39,544 nucleotides of DNA from Nemertoderma westbladi (lineage: Eukaryota > Xenacoelomorpha > Nemertodermatida > Nemertodermatidae), in the NCBI GenBank assembly GCA_032718475.1, contig JAUCBJ010007292.1:1-39544 (forward strand), read 5' to 3'. Each line of letters opens with the position of its first letter. Position 1 is the first letter of the stretch. This document shows, one piece after another, positions 1 through 14,160 of the stretch. The notes under the pieces were generated by a model that worked only from the letters and a program-made list of their open reading frames with translations, did no database searches and was not told the origin of the DNA. The position numbers and the translations under genes are program-made.

Positions 1-3000
1 TACATATCGGATGTGCCACGCTACATATCGGATGTGCTACATATCGGATGTGCTACATATCGGATGTGCTACATATTCGGATGTGCTACGATACATATCG
101 GATGTGCTACATATCGGATGTGCTACGATACATATCGGATGTGCTACATATCGGATGTGCTACGATACATATCGGATGTGCTACATATCGGATGTGCTAC
201 ATATCGGATGTGCTACGCTACATATCGGATGTGCTACATATCGGATGTGCTACATATCGGATGTGCTACGATACATATCGGATGTGCTACATATCGGATG
301 TGCTACGATACATATCGGATGTGCTACATATCGGATGTGCTACATATTGGATGTGCTACGCTACATATCGGATGTGCTACATATCGGATGTGCTACATAT
401 CGGATGTGCTACGATACATATCGGATGTGCTACGCTACATATCGGATGTGCTACATATCGGATGTGCTACATATCGGATGTGCTACATATCGGATGTGCT
501 ACATATCGGATGTGCTACGCTACATATCGGATGTGCTACATATCGGATGTGCTACATATCGGATGTGCTACATATCGGATGTGCTACATATCGGATGTGC
601 TACATATCGGATGTGCTACATATCGGATGTGCACGCTACATATCGGATGTGCTACATATCGGATGTGCTACATATCGGATGTGCTACATATTGGATGTGC
701 TACGATACATATCGGATGTGCTACATATCGGATGTGCTACATATGGATGTGCTACATATCGGATGTGCTACATATCGGATGTGCTACATATCGGATGTGC
801 TACGATACATATCGGATGTGCTACATATCGGATGTGCTACATATTGGATGTGCTACATATCGGATGTGCTACATATCGGATGTGCTACGCTACATATCGG
901 ATGTGCTACATATCGGATGTGCTACATATCGGATGTGCTACATATCGGATGTGCTACATATTGGATGTGCTACGATACATATCGGATGTGCTACATATCG
1001 GATGTGCTACGCTACATATCGGATGTGCTACATATCGGATGTGCTACATATCGGATGTGCTACATATCGGATGTGCTACATATCGGATGTGCTACATATC
1101 GGATGTGCTACATATTGGATGTGCTACGATACATATCGGATGTGCTACATATCGGATGTGCTACATATTTGATGTGCTACATATCGGATGTGCTACATAT
1201 CGGATGTGCTACATATCGGATGTGCTACATATCGGATGTGCTACATATCGGATGTGCTACGCTACATATCGGATGTGCCACGCTACATATCGGATGTGCT
1301 ACGATACATATCGGATGTGCTACATATCGGATGTGCTACGCTACATATCGGATGTGCTACATATCGGATGTGCTACATATTGGATGTGCTACGATACATA
1401 TCGGATGTGCTACATATCGGATGTGCTACATATTGGATGTGCTACATATCGGATGTGCTACATATCGGATGTGCTACATATTGGATGTGCTACATATCGG
1501 ATGTGCTACATATCGGATGTGCTACATATTGGATGTGCTACGATACATATCGGATGTGCTACATATCGGATGTGCTACATATTGGATGTGCTACATATCG
1601 GATGTGCTACATATTGGATGTGCTACATATCGGATGTGCTACATATCGGATGTGCTACATATTGGATGTGCTACATATCGGATGTGCTACGCTACATATC
1701 GGATGTGCCACGCTACATATCGGATGTGCTACGATACATATCGGATGTGCTACATATCGGATGTGCTACGCTACATATCGGATGTGCTACATATTGGATG
1801 TGCTACGATACATATCGGATGTGCTACATATCGGATGTGCTACATATTGGATGTGCTACATATCGGATGTGCTACATATCGGATGTGCTACATATTGGAT
1901 GTGCTACATATCGGATGTGCTACATATCGGATGTGCTACGCTACATATTGGATGTGCTACGATACATATCGGATGTGCTACATATCGGATGTGCTACATA
2001 TTGGATGTGCTACGATACATATCGGATGTGCTACATATCGGATGTGCTACATATCGGATGTGCTACATATCGGATGTGCTACATATCGGATGTGCTACAT
2101 ATTGGATGTGCTACGATACATATCGGATGTGCTACATATCGGATGTGCTACATATCGGATGTGCTACATATCGGATGTGCTACATATCGGATGTGCTACA
2201 TATCGGATGTGCTACATATCGGATGTGCTACATATCGGATGTGCTACATATTGGATGTGCTACGATACATATCGGATGTGCTACATATCGGATGTGCTAC
2301 ATATTGGATGTGCTACATATCGGATGTGCTACATATCGGATGTGCTACATATCGGATGTGCTACATATCGGATGTGCTACATATTGGATGTGCTACATAT
2401 CGGATGTGCTACATATCGGATGTGCTACATATCGGATGTGCTACGCTACATATCGGATGTGCTACATATCGGATGTGCTACATATCGGATGTGCTACATA
2501 TCGGATGTGCTACGCTACATATTGGATGTGCTACGTTACATATCGGATGTGCTACATATCGGATGTGCTACATATTGGATGTGCTACATATCGGATGTGC
2601 TACATATCGGATGTGCTACATATCGGATGTGCTACATATCGGATGTGCTACGCTACATATCGGATGTGCTACATATCGGATGTGCTACATATCGGATGTG
2701 CTACATATCGGATGTGCTACATATCGGATGTGCTACATATTGGATGTGCTACATATCGGATGTGCTACATATCGGATGTGCTACATATCGGATGTGCTAC
2801 ATATCGGATGTGCTACATATCGGATGTGCTACATATCGGATGTGCTACATCGCGGATGTGCTACATATCGGATGTGCTACATATTGGATGTGCTACATAT
2901 CGGATGTGCTACATATCGGATGTGCTACATATCGGATGTGCTACATATCGGATGTGCTACATATCGGATGTGCTACATATCGGATGTGCACGCTACATAT

Positions 3001-6000
3001 CGGATGTGCTACATATCGGATGTGCTACATATCGGATGTGCTACATATCGGATGTGCTACATATCGGATGTGCTACATATCGGATGTGCTACATATCGGA
3101 TGTGCTCGTACATATCGGATGTGCTACGCTACATATCGGATGTGCTACATATCGGATGTGCTACGCTACATATCGGATGTGCTACATATCGGATGTGCTA
3201 CATATCGGATGTGCTACATATCGGATGTGCTACATATCGGATGTGCTACGCTACATATCGGATGTGCTACATATCGGATGTGCTACATATCGGATGTGCT
3301 ACATATCGGATGTGCTACATATCGGATGTGCTACATATCGGATGTGCTACATATCGGATGTGCTACATATCGGATGTGCTACGCTACATATCGGATGTGC
3401 TACATATCGGATGTGCTACGCTACATATCGGATGTGCTACATATCGGATGTGCTACATATCGGATGTGCTACATATCGGATGTGCTACATATCGGATGTG
3501 CTACGCTACATATCGGATGTGCTACATATCGGATGTGCTACATATCGGATGTGCTACATATCGGATGTGCTACATATCGGATGTGCTACATATCGGATGT
3601 GCTACATATCGGATGTGCTACGCTACATATCGGATGTGCTACATATCGGATGTGCTACATATCGGATGTGCTACATATCGGATGTGCTACATATCGGATG
3701 TGCTACGCTACATATCGGATGTGCTACATATCGGATGTGCTACATATCGGATGTGCTACATATCGGATGTGCTACATATCGGATGTGCTACGCTACATAT
3801 CGGATGTGCTACATATCGGATGTGCTACATATCGGATGTGCTACATATCGGATGTGCTACATATCGGATGTGCTACATATCGGATGTGCTACATATCGGA
3901 TGTGCACGCTACATATCGGATGTGCTACATATCGGATGTGCTACATATCGGATGTGCTACATATCGGATGTGCTACGATACATATCGGATGTGCTACATA
4001 TCGGATGTGCTACATATCGGATGTGCTACATATCGGATGTGCTACATATCGGATGTGCTACATATCGGATGTGCTACGATACATATCGGATGTGCTACAT
4101 ATCGGATGTGCTACATATTGGATGTGCTACATATCGGATGTGCTACATATCGGATGTGCTACGCTACATATCGGATGTGCTACATATCGGATGTGCTACA
4201 TATCGGATGTGCTACATATCGGATGTGCTACATATCGGATGTGCTACGATACATATCGGATGTGCTACATATCGGATGTGCTACGCTACATATCGGATGT
4301 GCTACATATCGGATGTGCTACATATCGGATGTGCTACATATCGGATGTGCTACATATCGGATGTGCTACATATCGGATGTGCTACATATTGGATGTGCTA
4401 CGATACATATCGGATGTGCTACATATCGGATGTGCTACATATCGGATGTGCTACATATCGGATGTGCTACATATCGGATGTGCTACATATCGGATGTGCT
4501 ACATATCGGATGTGCTACATATCGGATGTGCTACGCTACATATCGGATGTGCACGCTACATATCGGATGTGCTACGATACATATCGGATGTGCTACATAT
4601 CGGATGTGCTACGCTACATATCGGATGTGCTACATATCGGATGTGCTACATATTGGATGTGCTACGATACATATCGGATGTGCTACATATCGGATGTGCT
4701 ACATATTGGATGTGCTACATATCGGATGTGCTACATATCGGATGTGCTACATATTGGATGTGCTACATATCGGATGTGCTACATATCGGATGTGCTACAT
4801 ATTGGATGTGCTACGATACATATCGGATGTGCTACATATCGGATGTGCTACATATTGGATGTGCTACATATCGGATGTGCTACATATCGGATGTGCTACA
4901 TATTGGATGTGCTACATATCGGATGTGCTACATATCGGATGTGCTACATATTGGATGTGCTACGATACATATCGGATGTGCTACATATCGGATGTGCTAC
5001 ATATTGGATGTGCTACATATCGGATGTGCTACATATCGGATGTGCTACATATCGGATGTGCTACGCTACATATCGGATGTGCTACATATTGGATGTGCTA
5101 CATATCGGATGTGCTACATATCGGATGTGCTACATATCGGATGTGCTACGCTACATATCGGATGTGCCACGCTACATATCGGATGTGCTACATATCGGAT
5201 GTGCTACATATCGGATGTGCTACATATCGGATGTGCTACATATTGGATGTGCTACATATCGGATGTGCTACATATCGGATGTGCTACATATCGGATGTGC
5301 TACATATCGGATGTGCTACATATTGGATGTGCTACATATCGGATGTGCTACATATCGGATGTGCTACATATCGGATGTGCTACATATCGGATGTGCTACA
5401 TATCGGATGTGCTACATATTGGATGTGCTACATATCGGATGTGCTACGCTACATATCGGATGTGCACGCTACATATCGGATGTGCTACATATCGGATGTG
5501 CTACATATCGGATGTGCTACATATCGGATGTGCTACATATCGGATGTGCTACATATCGGATGTGCTACATATTGGATGTGCTACATATCGGATGTGCTAC
5601 GCTACATATCGGATGTGCCACGCTACATATCGGATGTGCTACGATACATATCGGATGTGCTACATATCGGATGTGCTACGATACATATCGGATGTGCTAC
5701 ATATCGGATGTGCTACGCTACATATCGGATGTGCTACATATCGGATGTGCTACATATTGGATGTGCTACGATACATATCGGATGTGCTACATATCGGATG
5801 TGCTACATATCGGATGTGCCACGCTACATATCGGATGTGCTACGATACATATCGGATGTGCTACATATCGGATGTGCTACGCTACATATCGGATGTGCTA
5901 CATATCGGATGTGCTACATATTGGATGTGCTACGATACATATCGGATGTGCTACATATCGGATGTGCTACATATTGGATGTGCTACATATCGGATGTGCT

Positions 6001-8435
6001 ACATATCGGATGTGCTACATATTGGATGTGCTACATATCGGATGTGCTACATATCGGATGTGCTACATATTGGATGTGCTACGATACATATCGGATGTGC
6101 TACATATCGGATGTGCTACATATTGGATGTGCTACATATCGGATGTGCTACATATCGGATGTGCTACATATTGGATGTGCTACATATCGGATGTGCTACG
6201 CTACATATCGGATGTGCTACGCTACATATCGGATGTGCTACGATACATATCGGATGTGCTACATATCGGATGTGCTACATATTGGATGTGCTACGATACA
6301 TATCGGATGTGCTACATATCGGATGTGCTACATATCGGATGTGCTACATATCGGATGTGCTACATATCGGATGTGCTACATATCGGATGTGCTACATATC
6401 GGATGTGCTACATATCGGATGTGCTACATATCGGATGTGCTACGATACATATCGGATGTGCTACATATCGGATGTGCTACATATTGGATGTGCTACGATA
6501 CATATCGGATGTGCTACATATCGGATGTGCTACATATTGGATGTGCTACATATCGGATGTGCTACATATCGGATGTGCTACATATTGGATGTGCTACGAT
6601 ACATATCGGATGTGCCACGCTACATATCGGATGTGCTACGATACATATCGGATGTGCTACATATCGGATGTGCTACGCTACATATCGGATGTGCTACATA
6701 TCGGATGTGCTACATATCGGATGTGCTACATATTGGATGTGCTACGATACATATCGGATGTGCTACATATCGGATGTGCTACATATTGGATGTGCTACAT
6801 ATCGGATGTGCTACATATCGGATGTGCTACATATCGGATGTGCTACATATCGGATGTGCTACATATTGGATGTGCTACATATCGGATGTGCTACATATCG
6901 GATGTGCTACGCTACATATCGGATGTGCTACATATTGGATGTGCTACATATCGGATGTGCTACGCTACATATCGGATGTGCCACGCTACATATCGGATGT
7001 GCTACGATACATATCGGATGTGCTACATATCGGATGTGCTACGCTACATATCGGATGTGCTACATATCGGATGTGCTACATATCGGATGTGCTACATATT
7101 GGATGTGCTACGATACATATCGGATGTGCTACATATCGGATGTGCTACATATTGGATGTGCTACATATCGGATGTGCTACATATCGGATGTGCTACATAT
7201 CGGATGTGCTACATATCGGATGTGCTACATATTGGATGTGCTACATATCGGATGTGCTACATATCGGATGTGCTACGCTACATATCGGATGTGCTACGCT
7301 ACATATCGGATGTGCTACATATCGGATGTGCTACGCTACATATCGGATGTGCTACATATCGGATGTGCTACATATCGGATGTGCTACATATTGGATGTGC
7401 TACATATCGGATGTGCTACATATCGGATGTGCTACATATTGGATGTGCTACGATACATATCGGATGTGCTACATATCGGATGTGCTACATATCGGATGTG
7501 CTACATATCGGATGTGCTACATATCGGATGTGCTACATATTGGATGTGCTACGATACATATCGGATGTGCTACATATCGGATGTGCTACATATCGGATGT
7601 GCTACGATACATATCGGATGTGCTACATATCGGATGTGCTACGCTACATATCGGATGTGCTACATATCGGATGTGCTACATATCGGATGTGCTACATATC
7701 GGATGTGCTACGATACATATCGGATGTGCTACATATCGGATGTGCTACATATCGGATGTGCTACATATCGGATGTGCTACATATCAGATGTGCTACATAT
7801 CGGATGTGCTACATATTGGATGTGCTACGATACATATCGGATGTGCTACATATCGGATGTGCTACATATCGGATGTGCTACATATCGGATGTGCTACATA
7901 TCGGATGTGCTACATATCGGATGTGCTACATATCGGATGTGCTACATATCGGATGTGCTACATATCGGATGTGCTACATATTGGATGTGCTACGATACAT
8001 ATCGGATGTGCTACATATCGGATGTGCTACATATTGGATGTGCTACATATCGGATGTGCTACATATCGGATGTGCTACGCTACATATTGGATGTGCTACG
8101 ATACATATCGGATGTGCTACATATCGGATGTGCTACATATCGGATGTGCTACATATCGGATGTGCTACGCTACATATTGGATGTGCTACGATACATATCG
8201 GATGTGCTACATATTGGATGTGCTACATATCGGATGTGCTACATATCGGATGTGCTACGCTACATATTGGATGTGCTACGCTACATATCGGATGTGCTAC
8301 ATGTCGGATGTGCTACATATCGGATGTGCTACATATCGGATGTGCTACGCTACATATTGGATGTGCTACGATACATATCGGATGTGCTACATATTGGATG
8401 TGCTACATATCGGATGTGCTACATATCGGATGTGC

Positions 8436-9500
8436 TACATATTGCATGTGCTACATATTGGATGTGCTACGATACATATCGGATGTGCTACGCTACCTAT
8501 CGGATGTGCTACGCTACATATCGGATGTGCTACGCTACATATCGGATGTGCTACGCTACATATCGGATGTGCTACATATTGGATGTGCTACGATACATAT
8601 CGGATGTGCTACATATCGGATGTGCTACATATTGGATGTGCTACATATCGGATGTGCTACATATCGGATGTGCTACATATTGGATGTGCTACATATCGGA
8701 TGTGCTACATATCGGATGTGCTACGCTACCTATCGGATGTGCTACATATCGGATGTGCTACATATCGGATGTGCTACATATCGGATGTGCTACATATCGG
8801 ATGTGCTACGCTACGTATCGGATGTGCTACATATCGGATGTGCTACGCTACATATCGGATGTGCTACATATTGCATGTGCTACATATTGGATGTGCTACG
8901 ATACATATCGGATGTGCTACGCTACCTATCGGATGTGCTACGCTACATATCGGATGTGCTACGCTACATATCGGATGTGCTACGCTACATATCGGATGTG
9001 CTACATATTGGATGTGCTACGATACATATCGGATGTGCTACATATCGGATGTGCTACATATCGGATGTGCTACATCGCGGATGTGCTACATATCGGATGT
9101 GCTACGCTACATATCGGATGTGCTACATATCGGATGTGCTACGCTACATATCGGATGTGCTACATATTGCATGTGCTACATATTGGATGTGCTACGATAC
9201 ATATCGGATGTGCTACATATCGGATGTGCTACATATCGGATGTGCTACATATCGGATGTGCTACATATCGGATGTGCTACGCTACATATCGGATGTGCTA
9301 CATATCGGATGTGCTACGCTACATATCGGATGTGCTACATATTGCATGTGCTACATATTGGATGTGCTACGATACATATCGGATGTGCTACGCTACCTAT
9401 CGGATGTGCTACGCTACATATCGGATGTGCTACGCTACATATCGGATGTGCTACGCTACATATCGGATGTGCTACATATTGGATGTGCTACGATACATAT
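8436..9500 (+). repeat. Higher-order repeat zone in the minisatellite
   Basis: The rare variant ATTGCATG occurs at about 8441, 8870, 9166 and 9341. Each time it is followed by an ATATTGG unit, a TACGA-insert unit and usually a run of TACGC-insert units, three of the four including one with CTATC. The recurring block of 175-430 bp shows recent unequal exchange or block duplication within the array. Read directly from the variant order; exact block limits were not computed. Confidence 0.75.
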
Positions 9501-10432
9501 CGGATGTGCTACATATCGGATGTGCTACATATCGGATGTGCTACGCTACCTATCGGATGTGCTACATATCGGATGTGCTACATATCGGATGTGCTACATA
9601 TCGGATGTGCTACATATCGGATGTGCTACGCTACATATCGGATGTGCTACGCTACATATCGGATGTGCTACGCTACATATCGGATGTGCTACATATCGGA
9701 TGTGCTACATATCGGATGTGCTACGCTACATATCGGATGTGCTACATATCGGATGTGCTACATATCGGATGTGCTACATATCGGATGTGCTACGCTACAT
9801 ATCGGATGTGCTACGCTACATATCGGATGTGCTACATATCGGATGTGCTACATATCGGATGTGCTACGATACATATCGGATGTGCTACATATCGGATGTG
9901 CTACATATCGGATGTGCTACATATTGGATGTGCTACGATACATATCGGATGTGCTACCTATCGGATGTGCTACATATAGGATGTGCTACATATCGGATGT
10001 GCTACATATCGGATGTGCTACATATCGGATGTGCTACATATCGGATGTGCTACATATCGGATGTGCTACATCGCGGATGTGCTACATATCGGATGTGCTA
10101 CGCTACCTATCGGATGTGCTACGCTACATATCGGATGTGCTACGCTACATATCGGATGTGCTACGCTACATATCGGATGTGCTACATATCGGATGTGCTA
10201 CATATCGGATGTGCTACGCTACATATCGGATGTGCTACGCTACATATCGGATGTGCTACATATCGGATGTGCTACATATCGGATGTGCTACATATCGGAT
10301 GTGCTACATATCGGATGTGCTACATCGCGGATGTGCTACATATCGGATGTGCTACATCGGATGTGATACATATCGGATGTGCTACGCTTCATATCGGATG
10401 TGCTACATATCGGATGTGCTACATATCGGATG

Positions 10433-10437
10433 GTGCT
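10433..10437. repeat. Target site duplication, left copy (GTGCT)
   Basis: GTGCT stands directly before the left LTR, and the same five bases directly follow the right LTR at 22267-22271. BEL/Pao elements usually make 4-6 bp duplications. GTGCT is part of the minisatellite unit, but an insertion without duplication would leave ACATAT and not GTGCT on the right. One extra G before the left copy makes the original unit 17 bp. Confidence 0.88.
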
Positions 10438-11662
10438 TGTTCGCGCTTTCAGACTTTTGGCAGTTTAACCCACCAAATTAAGATGTCTTCTAGATATTAA
10501 ATCAGTTTTTAGTCTATGACAAGTATTTGATTCACTACACTAGTCGAAACCAATCCGTGCGCGACCATTCACCCGCTGGAGATTCCCGGGAGATTGGGTT
10601 CGACGGTTTAATTTTATTGCTATGTAAGCCTAATGTATTATTCGACTGACAGTATTATATAATCTCTGACAATATTATTCACCTTCGGGAATATTAACAG
10701 TTCCTTTAGGACGTGGCGCTTTATCTATATAAACAGAGTTATGACTTAAACTACTCACAACGATATGGCTTAATTATAATTCACATATATGGCGCATTCT
10801 TTAGGAATTGCTTCTTTAACAGACTCACTCATACACAATGCTGCACAATACTGCACACTAATCTGCCAATCTTCACTGATTTTAGTCACATATAAAAGGA
10901 ACACAGGCTGACTCATGTAGGGTCTATCAAATAACATTAGATTCACTTCAAACCACTTTAACATAAGTCACAATCGTTATTGGTAACCTTTCTCTCTTAC
11001 CTTCGGTATATCAAGAATATTGGGTTGCGGGGTTATTTATCGTTATTCCAAATATAATAATTCATCAACCATATTATGAAGAACTGACAGCAAATAACAG
11101 TATAAAACAACAACTGAACACTGATTGTTACGAGTTTGCAATGTTTCAGCAGTCAGGATGTATGATCAGTTAGCAGTAGTCTTTAGGTATGCCGATATGT
11201 CAGGTCAGTTAAAGGATATATGTCCTTATAATTAAACCTACTAGTGTAAAACTAAAAACTGAAAACACGGAGGTGCCAAAAGCCGGTTCTTAGGCTCTGG
11301 GCAAAAACATAACACTGAACTACTGAGTTTCTGTATATACCTCCAACACAGAGACAACAAACGCTCTGATTGGTCAACCTGAACAACGAGAGAACAGAGA
11401 AACAAAGAAATGTCGACGTGGCAATATCAGCTGCTAGCCGTCGTCATGGTAGCGACACTGTTTTCAAGAGTATCGAGCTTTTACGTCACGGAATTACGGA
11501 TTATGTCCTCTAAAGTACAAATACAGAAGAAATAGCTTTTATGTCCGCTAAAACACCAGTACAGCAAGGACACGGCCTTTTTATGCCTGGTAAACCAACT
11601 ACAGAGTACTTTACGGGAAAAATAAGGAAAAATAACCGGACAATTCAGCAAAAGCTTTTACA
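10438..11662 (-). repeat. 3' LTR of the BEL-like element
   Basis: Same 1225-bp sequence as 21042-22266 with two substitutions. It carries the primer-like segment TTAAAGGATATA at 11209-11220, an ATTGG (CCAAT on the element's strand) at 11369-11373 and TTACGTCA near 11482. The small ORFs inside it are not conserved genes. Confidence 0.95.
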
Positions 11663-11673
11663 CCGCTCCCAGA
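11663..11673 (-). other. Candidate polypurine tract
   Basis: Read on the element's strand, the bases just before the 3' LTR are CTGGGAGCGG, a short mostly purine run in the position expected for the plus-strand primer. It is short and interrupted, so this call rests mainly on position. Confidence 0.45.
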
Positions 11674-11740
11674 AAATGGGATTTTCAGTCTATAAAATAT
11701 AAAAATCACAGTTTCTAAAACATAAAGATACTCTGAACAG

Positions 11741-12045
11741 TTAGTCTTTCTTACGCAGACGGCGTTTACGCAGTTTTTTGAGGCTAGCAAGAGTCTTTTT
11801 CTCTTTGGGGGGAGCCACTTTACTAGGAGGGCCATAACTCCTGGGTGAAGGGTGCAATATGATTGCATCAGAAGGTGTAGGATTGTGGTCGAGGTATCTG
11901 CCGTTTCGATATGCTTCTCCTCGAGCTGATTTTCCTCCGCTCGTAGCTGGATACGTTCATCCAAAAACTCTCGCAGAGAATAGGATCGTCCAAGTTCGAT
12001 AACTTCTTAGAGATTCTGGATTTCCCAATCGAATTGAGATAAGGC
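11741..12045 (-). pseudogene. Decayed ORF with a basic C-terminal tail next to the 3' LTR
   Basis: On the minus strand two frames look protein-like. One reads a charged, helix-prone stretch (for example LREFLDERIQLRAEENQLEE) around 11905-11990. A second frame ends at the stop TAA (11741-11743) with a very basic tail, LKKLRKRRLRKKD. An in-frame stop lies upstream near 12006 and a frame change is needed between the two parts. The position, about 80 bp from the 3' LTR, is where a pol or third ORF would normally end, and a basic tail is common at the end of integrases, but no integrase motif is visible. I do not recognise the family and give no restored sequence. Confidence 0.35.
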
Positions 12046-12720
12046 CAATTCGTTCATCGATTGGACTTACTGTTATAACTTACGTTTATCTGAACAAACG
12101 CAGGTTTCCCTTTTGATCTTTATAGAATAGCGTTTAACTCGTTTCGTACAACGCTCTCCTTCACCTTGATGAGGGGTTGTATCGCGTTAAACGGGGACGA
12201 CCATACGGTTGGATAGTGATATTAGGTGTCCGCGTCACAATCCGGCTAGGTAAGATGGGCGGCTAGCTAGAAATCACTGTCGGAGTGTTACCGATTAATT
12301 GTTAGGGTAGCACTAGATCTTTGAACAGTGAATACAGTCCGCGAGGATCCGCGACACCACCAGGATCGCAGGTCTGAGGTCCAACTAAGGAATGAGGAGG
12401 TTTGACCGAGTATTCCGGGACTCTGATCGTAGGTTTACTCCAGGATCGTTCGAGCCGAGTGAGCATAGGTGATACGTCAACAAGTTTCGGTTTACGTGGA
12501 TGTTTATGTCTTTCCGTTTATTAGTTGGGTCTAGAGCGTTTATCGTAATAATACCAAAGACGCACGTTTGGTAGGGTAAACGCGGGTGATATTTGTTTGT
12601 TGTTACAATGCTTCTATCAAGAATTCCAAATATACGTTGGAGTTACCGCGTCCATTTGTTTCTTTAGTGTCTTTTCTTTCGAGTCGATTTCGAATAGAAT
12701 TTTCGCATTCGAATTTCAGT

Positions 12721-13026
12721 TTATGGTTCCGACTCCGCTGGGCAGGATATATAGTCGACATAGTCCGTATTGTGTAAATCGATAGGATGACCAGTAGTTA
12801 AGAAGCCCATATACGTACCATTACGCTGCGTATATCGAGCAGCGAATTTTCTATAGTCCAACTCACACGTGAGCTGCTCTTGGGACATTGGCGGTTCGAT
12901 ATAACGACCATCGTCCTCCGCAGCAGTTGGACTAACGTCGCCGCGTATTAAGCTATCAACAAATGCTTGTAAAAGTAGAGTATATCGCTCCCCGATACCA
13001 AGACCATCTTCTATCAACTCCGTCAT
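12721..13026 (-). CDS. Unrecognised 101-aa ORF in the element's 3' region
   Basis: An uninterrupted minus-strand ORF starting at ATG (13026-13024), with an in-frame stop 18-20 bases upstream. The product is acidic and has no Cys/His cluster, signal peptide or membrane segment. An AG (in ATATAG|CAG) just before the ATG could be a splice acceptor, but this is speculative. It could be a chance ORF in a GC-richer patch. No family recognised. Confidence 0.2.
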   Translation of the reverse strand: MTELIEDGLGIGERYTLLLQAFVDSLIRGDVSPTAAEDDGRYIEPPMSQEQLTCELDYRKFAARYTQRNGTYMGFLTTGHPIDLHNTDYVDYISCPAESEP

Positions 13027-13855
13027 ATCTGCTATATGAGTTTATCCATATTATAATGAGTCCACATTTAGGCGAGCGGGCGTCGCTGCCTACCCCAATC
13101 AACCCCCGGACAGTACGAGATCCTCAGCGCCGATGTGTCGTCGCCGCTGTACTTTCGCCAACGACGTAGCCGCACAACGACAACGACAACCGGCACAAGT
13201 CACTCGACTGTCCGTCCCAAAGGCTTAGATGTACTTCAGGTTTTCCTTGGAGAGTTAGGTTACTTTCACGATTGCGACTAGCTACTGTAAACACACCTTA
13301 GTAGTAACATTCGCCTATAAACTCACAAATACCACACACACAACTTGTCACAAATTACACACACTCGGGTCACTTGTCCGTTAGTCAATGCCTTCCAGAA
13401 TGTCACTGTATTATTATGTATCCTTGGATACTAGTAGTGCGCTATTTATTCCCTATGCTATTCAATGGGACAAGCTTTCTATTGTTCTTTTAACTCAATT
13501 CTAATTCTAGCGTGGTTGTTGCTATGGTGACATTATGCAAAGCTAGCGGTAGAATTAGGGTGATTCCAATGCATACAGATCTGGGATGTTATTTAATAGT
13601 ATTCTTTAATAGTCAATGTTCTGTTTTATACATGACTTTATGAATTTTATCGGCTATTGACTATGTTTGGGAGACTTTCGCACACTCATATGCATAATAA
13701 GATAAATCTCCGCTCCCTTGATCTATTAATTAATGGAATTTTGGGAACTTTATAAATTGCGTAAAAATGGCAATTTATTAAATTCATTAAAAGGCATGAA
13801 TTTAAATTTATTCCCTGAAATTTTATTATTTGATAATTAAATGGACATATTTTGA

Positions 13856-14160
13856 TTCTAGAACATGTCTAGGGACACAAGATCCTTAATTCTATGACAA
13901 TTGTCTTTTTTAAGAATATCGGTAAATGCTACGATATCTTAATTGACTAGAATTGTTGGAGGATCTGAATTTTACAGATTTTGATTTATTAGATTTGCAA
14001 ATATTAAATAATTAATATTTGAGATGGGCACCGATTTATTCCAGAACTTGTCTGGGGACGTTAACCACTGATTCTAGAATTTGTCTTTCAAGTATATCGG
14101 TGGGTGCCGCGATATCTTAATCGACTAGAATTACAGATGGTCAAAGGGTTTAACAGATTT
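13856..14160. repeat. Diverged tandem duplication, about 181-bp period
   Basis: About 13858-13980 and 14040-14158 share the same series of words: AGAAC.TGTCT.GGGAC, then ATTCTA and TTGTCTTT, then ATATCGGT, GATATCTTAAT.GACTAGAAT and ACAGATTT. The copies are clearly diverged, so the duplication is older than the insertion of this element copy. Confidence 0.7.

Larger units (their letters stand above)
1..10437 (+). repeat. 16-bp minisatellite array, left part (continues off the left edge)
   Basis: Tandem copies of TACATATCGGATGTGC fill this stretch. Many copies are preceded by a 5-bp insert, TACGC or TACGA, giving 21-bp variants; rare forms carry single changes (ATATT for ATATC, ATCGC, CTATC, TTGCATG). 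Three 16-bp units make 48 nt and encode 16 residues before the frame repeats, so each forward frame reads the same peptide (YISDVLHIGCATYRMC) in a different phase with no stop. 21-bp units keep the frame, so all three frames stay open to the end of the array. The reverse strand contains TAG once per unit junction and is closed. There is no intron, no codon bias and no non-repeat sequence, so this is satellite-type DNA and not a gene. The array was split by the retrotransposon at 10438 and resumes at 22267. Confidence 0.97.

Noticed and set aside
1-10437. CRISPR-like array
   Set aside because: Units are head-to-tail with no spacers, no cas genes, and the context is eukaryotic.
11-10500. Three overlapping ORFs of 3097-3495 codons (and similar ORFs of 374-902 codons in 48-1172 and 22145-25123)
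   Set aside because: Pure translation of a stop-free 16-bp tandem repeat, identical peptide in all three frames; no gene signal.
10713-10964. Small ORFs present in both LTRs (also at 21317-21568)
   Set aside because: They occur twice only because the LTRs are near-identical; they overlap on opposite strands, have no family features and are not kept in the diverged LTR.
11611-11964. Full 117-codon minus ORF as a gene
   Set aside because: It runs into the LTR; its C-terminal part looks out of frame relative to the more protein-like basic tail, so only a decayed ORF is called.
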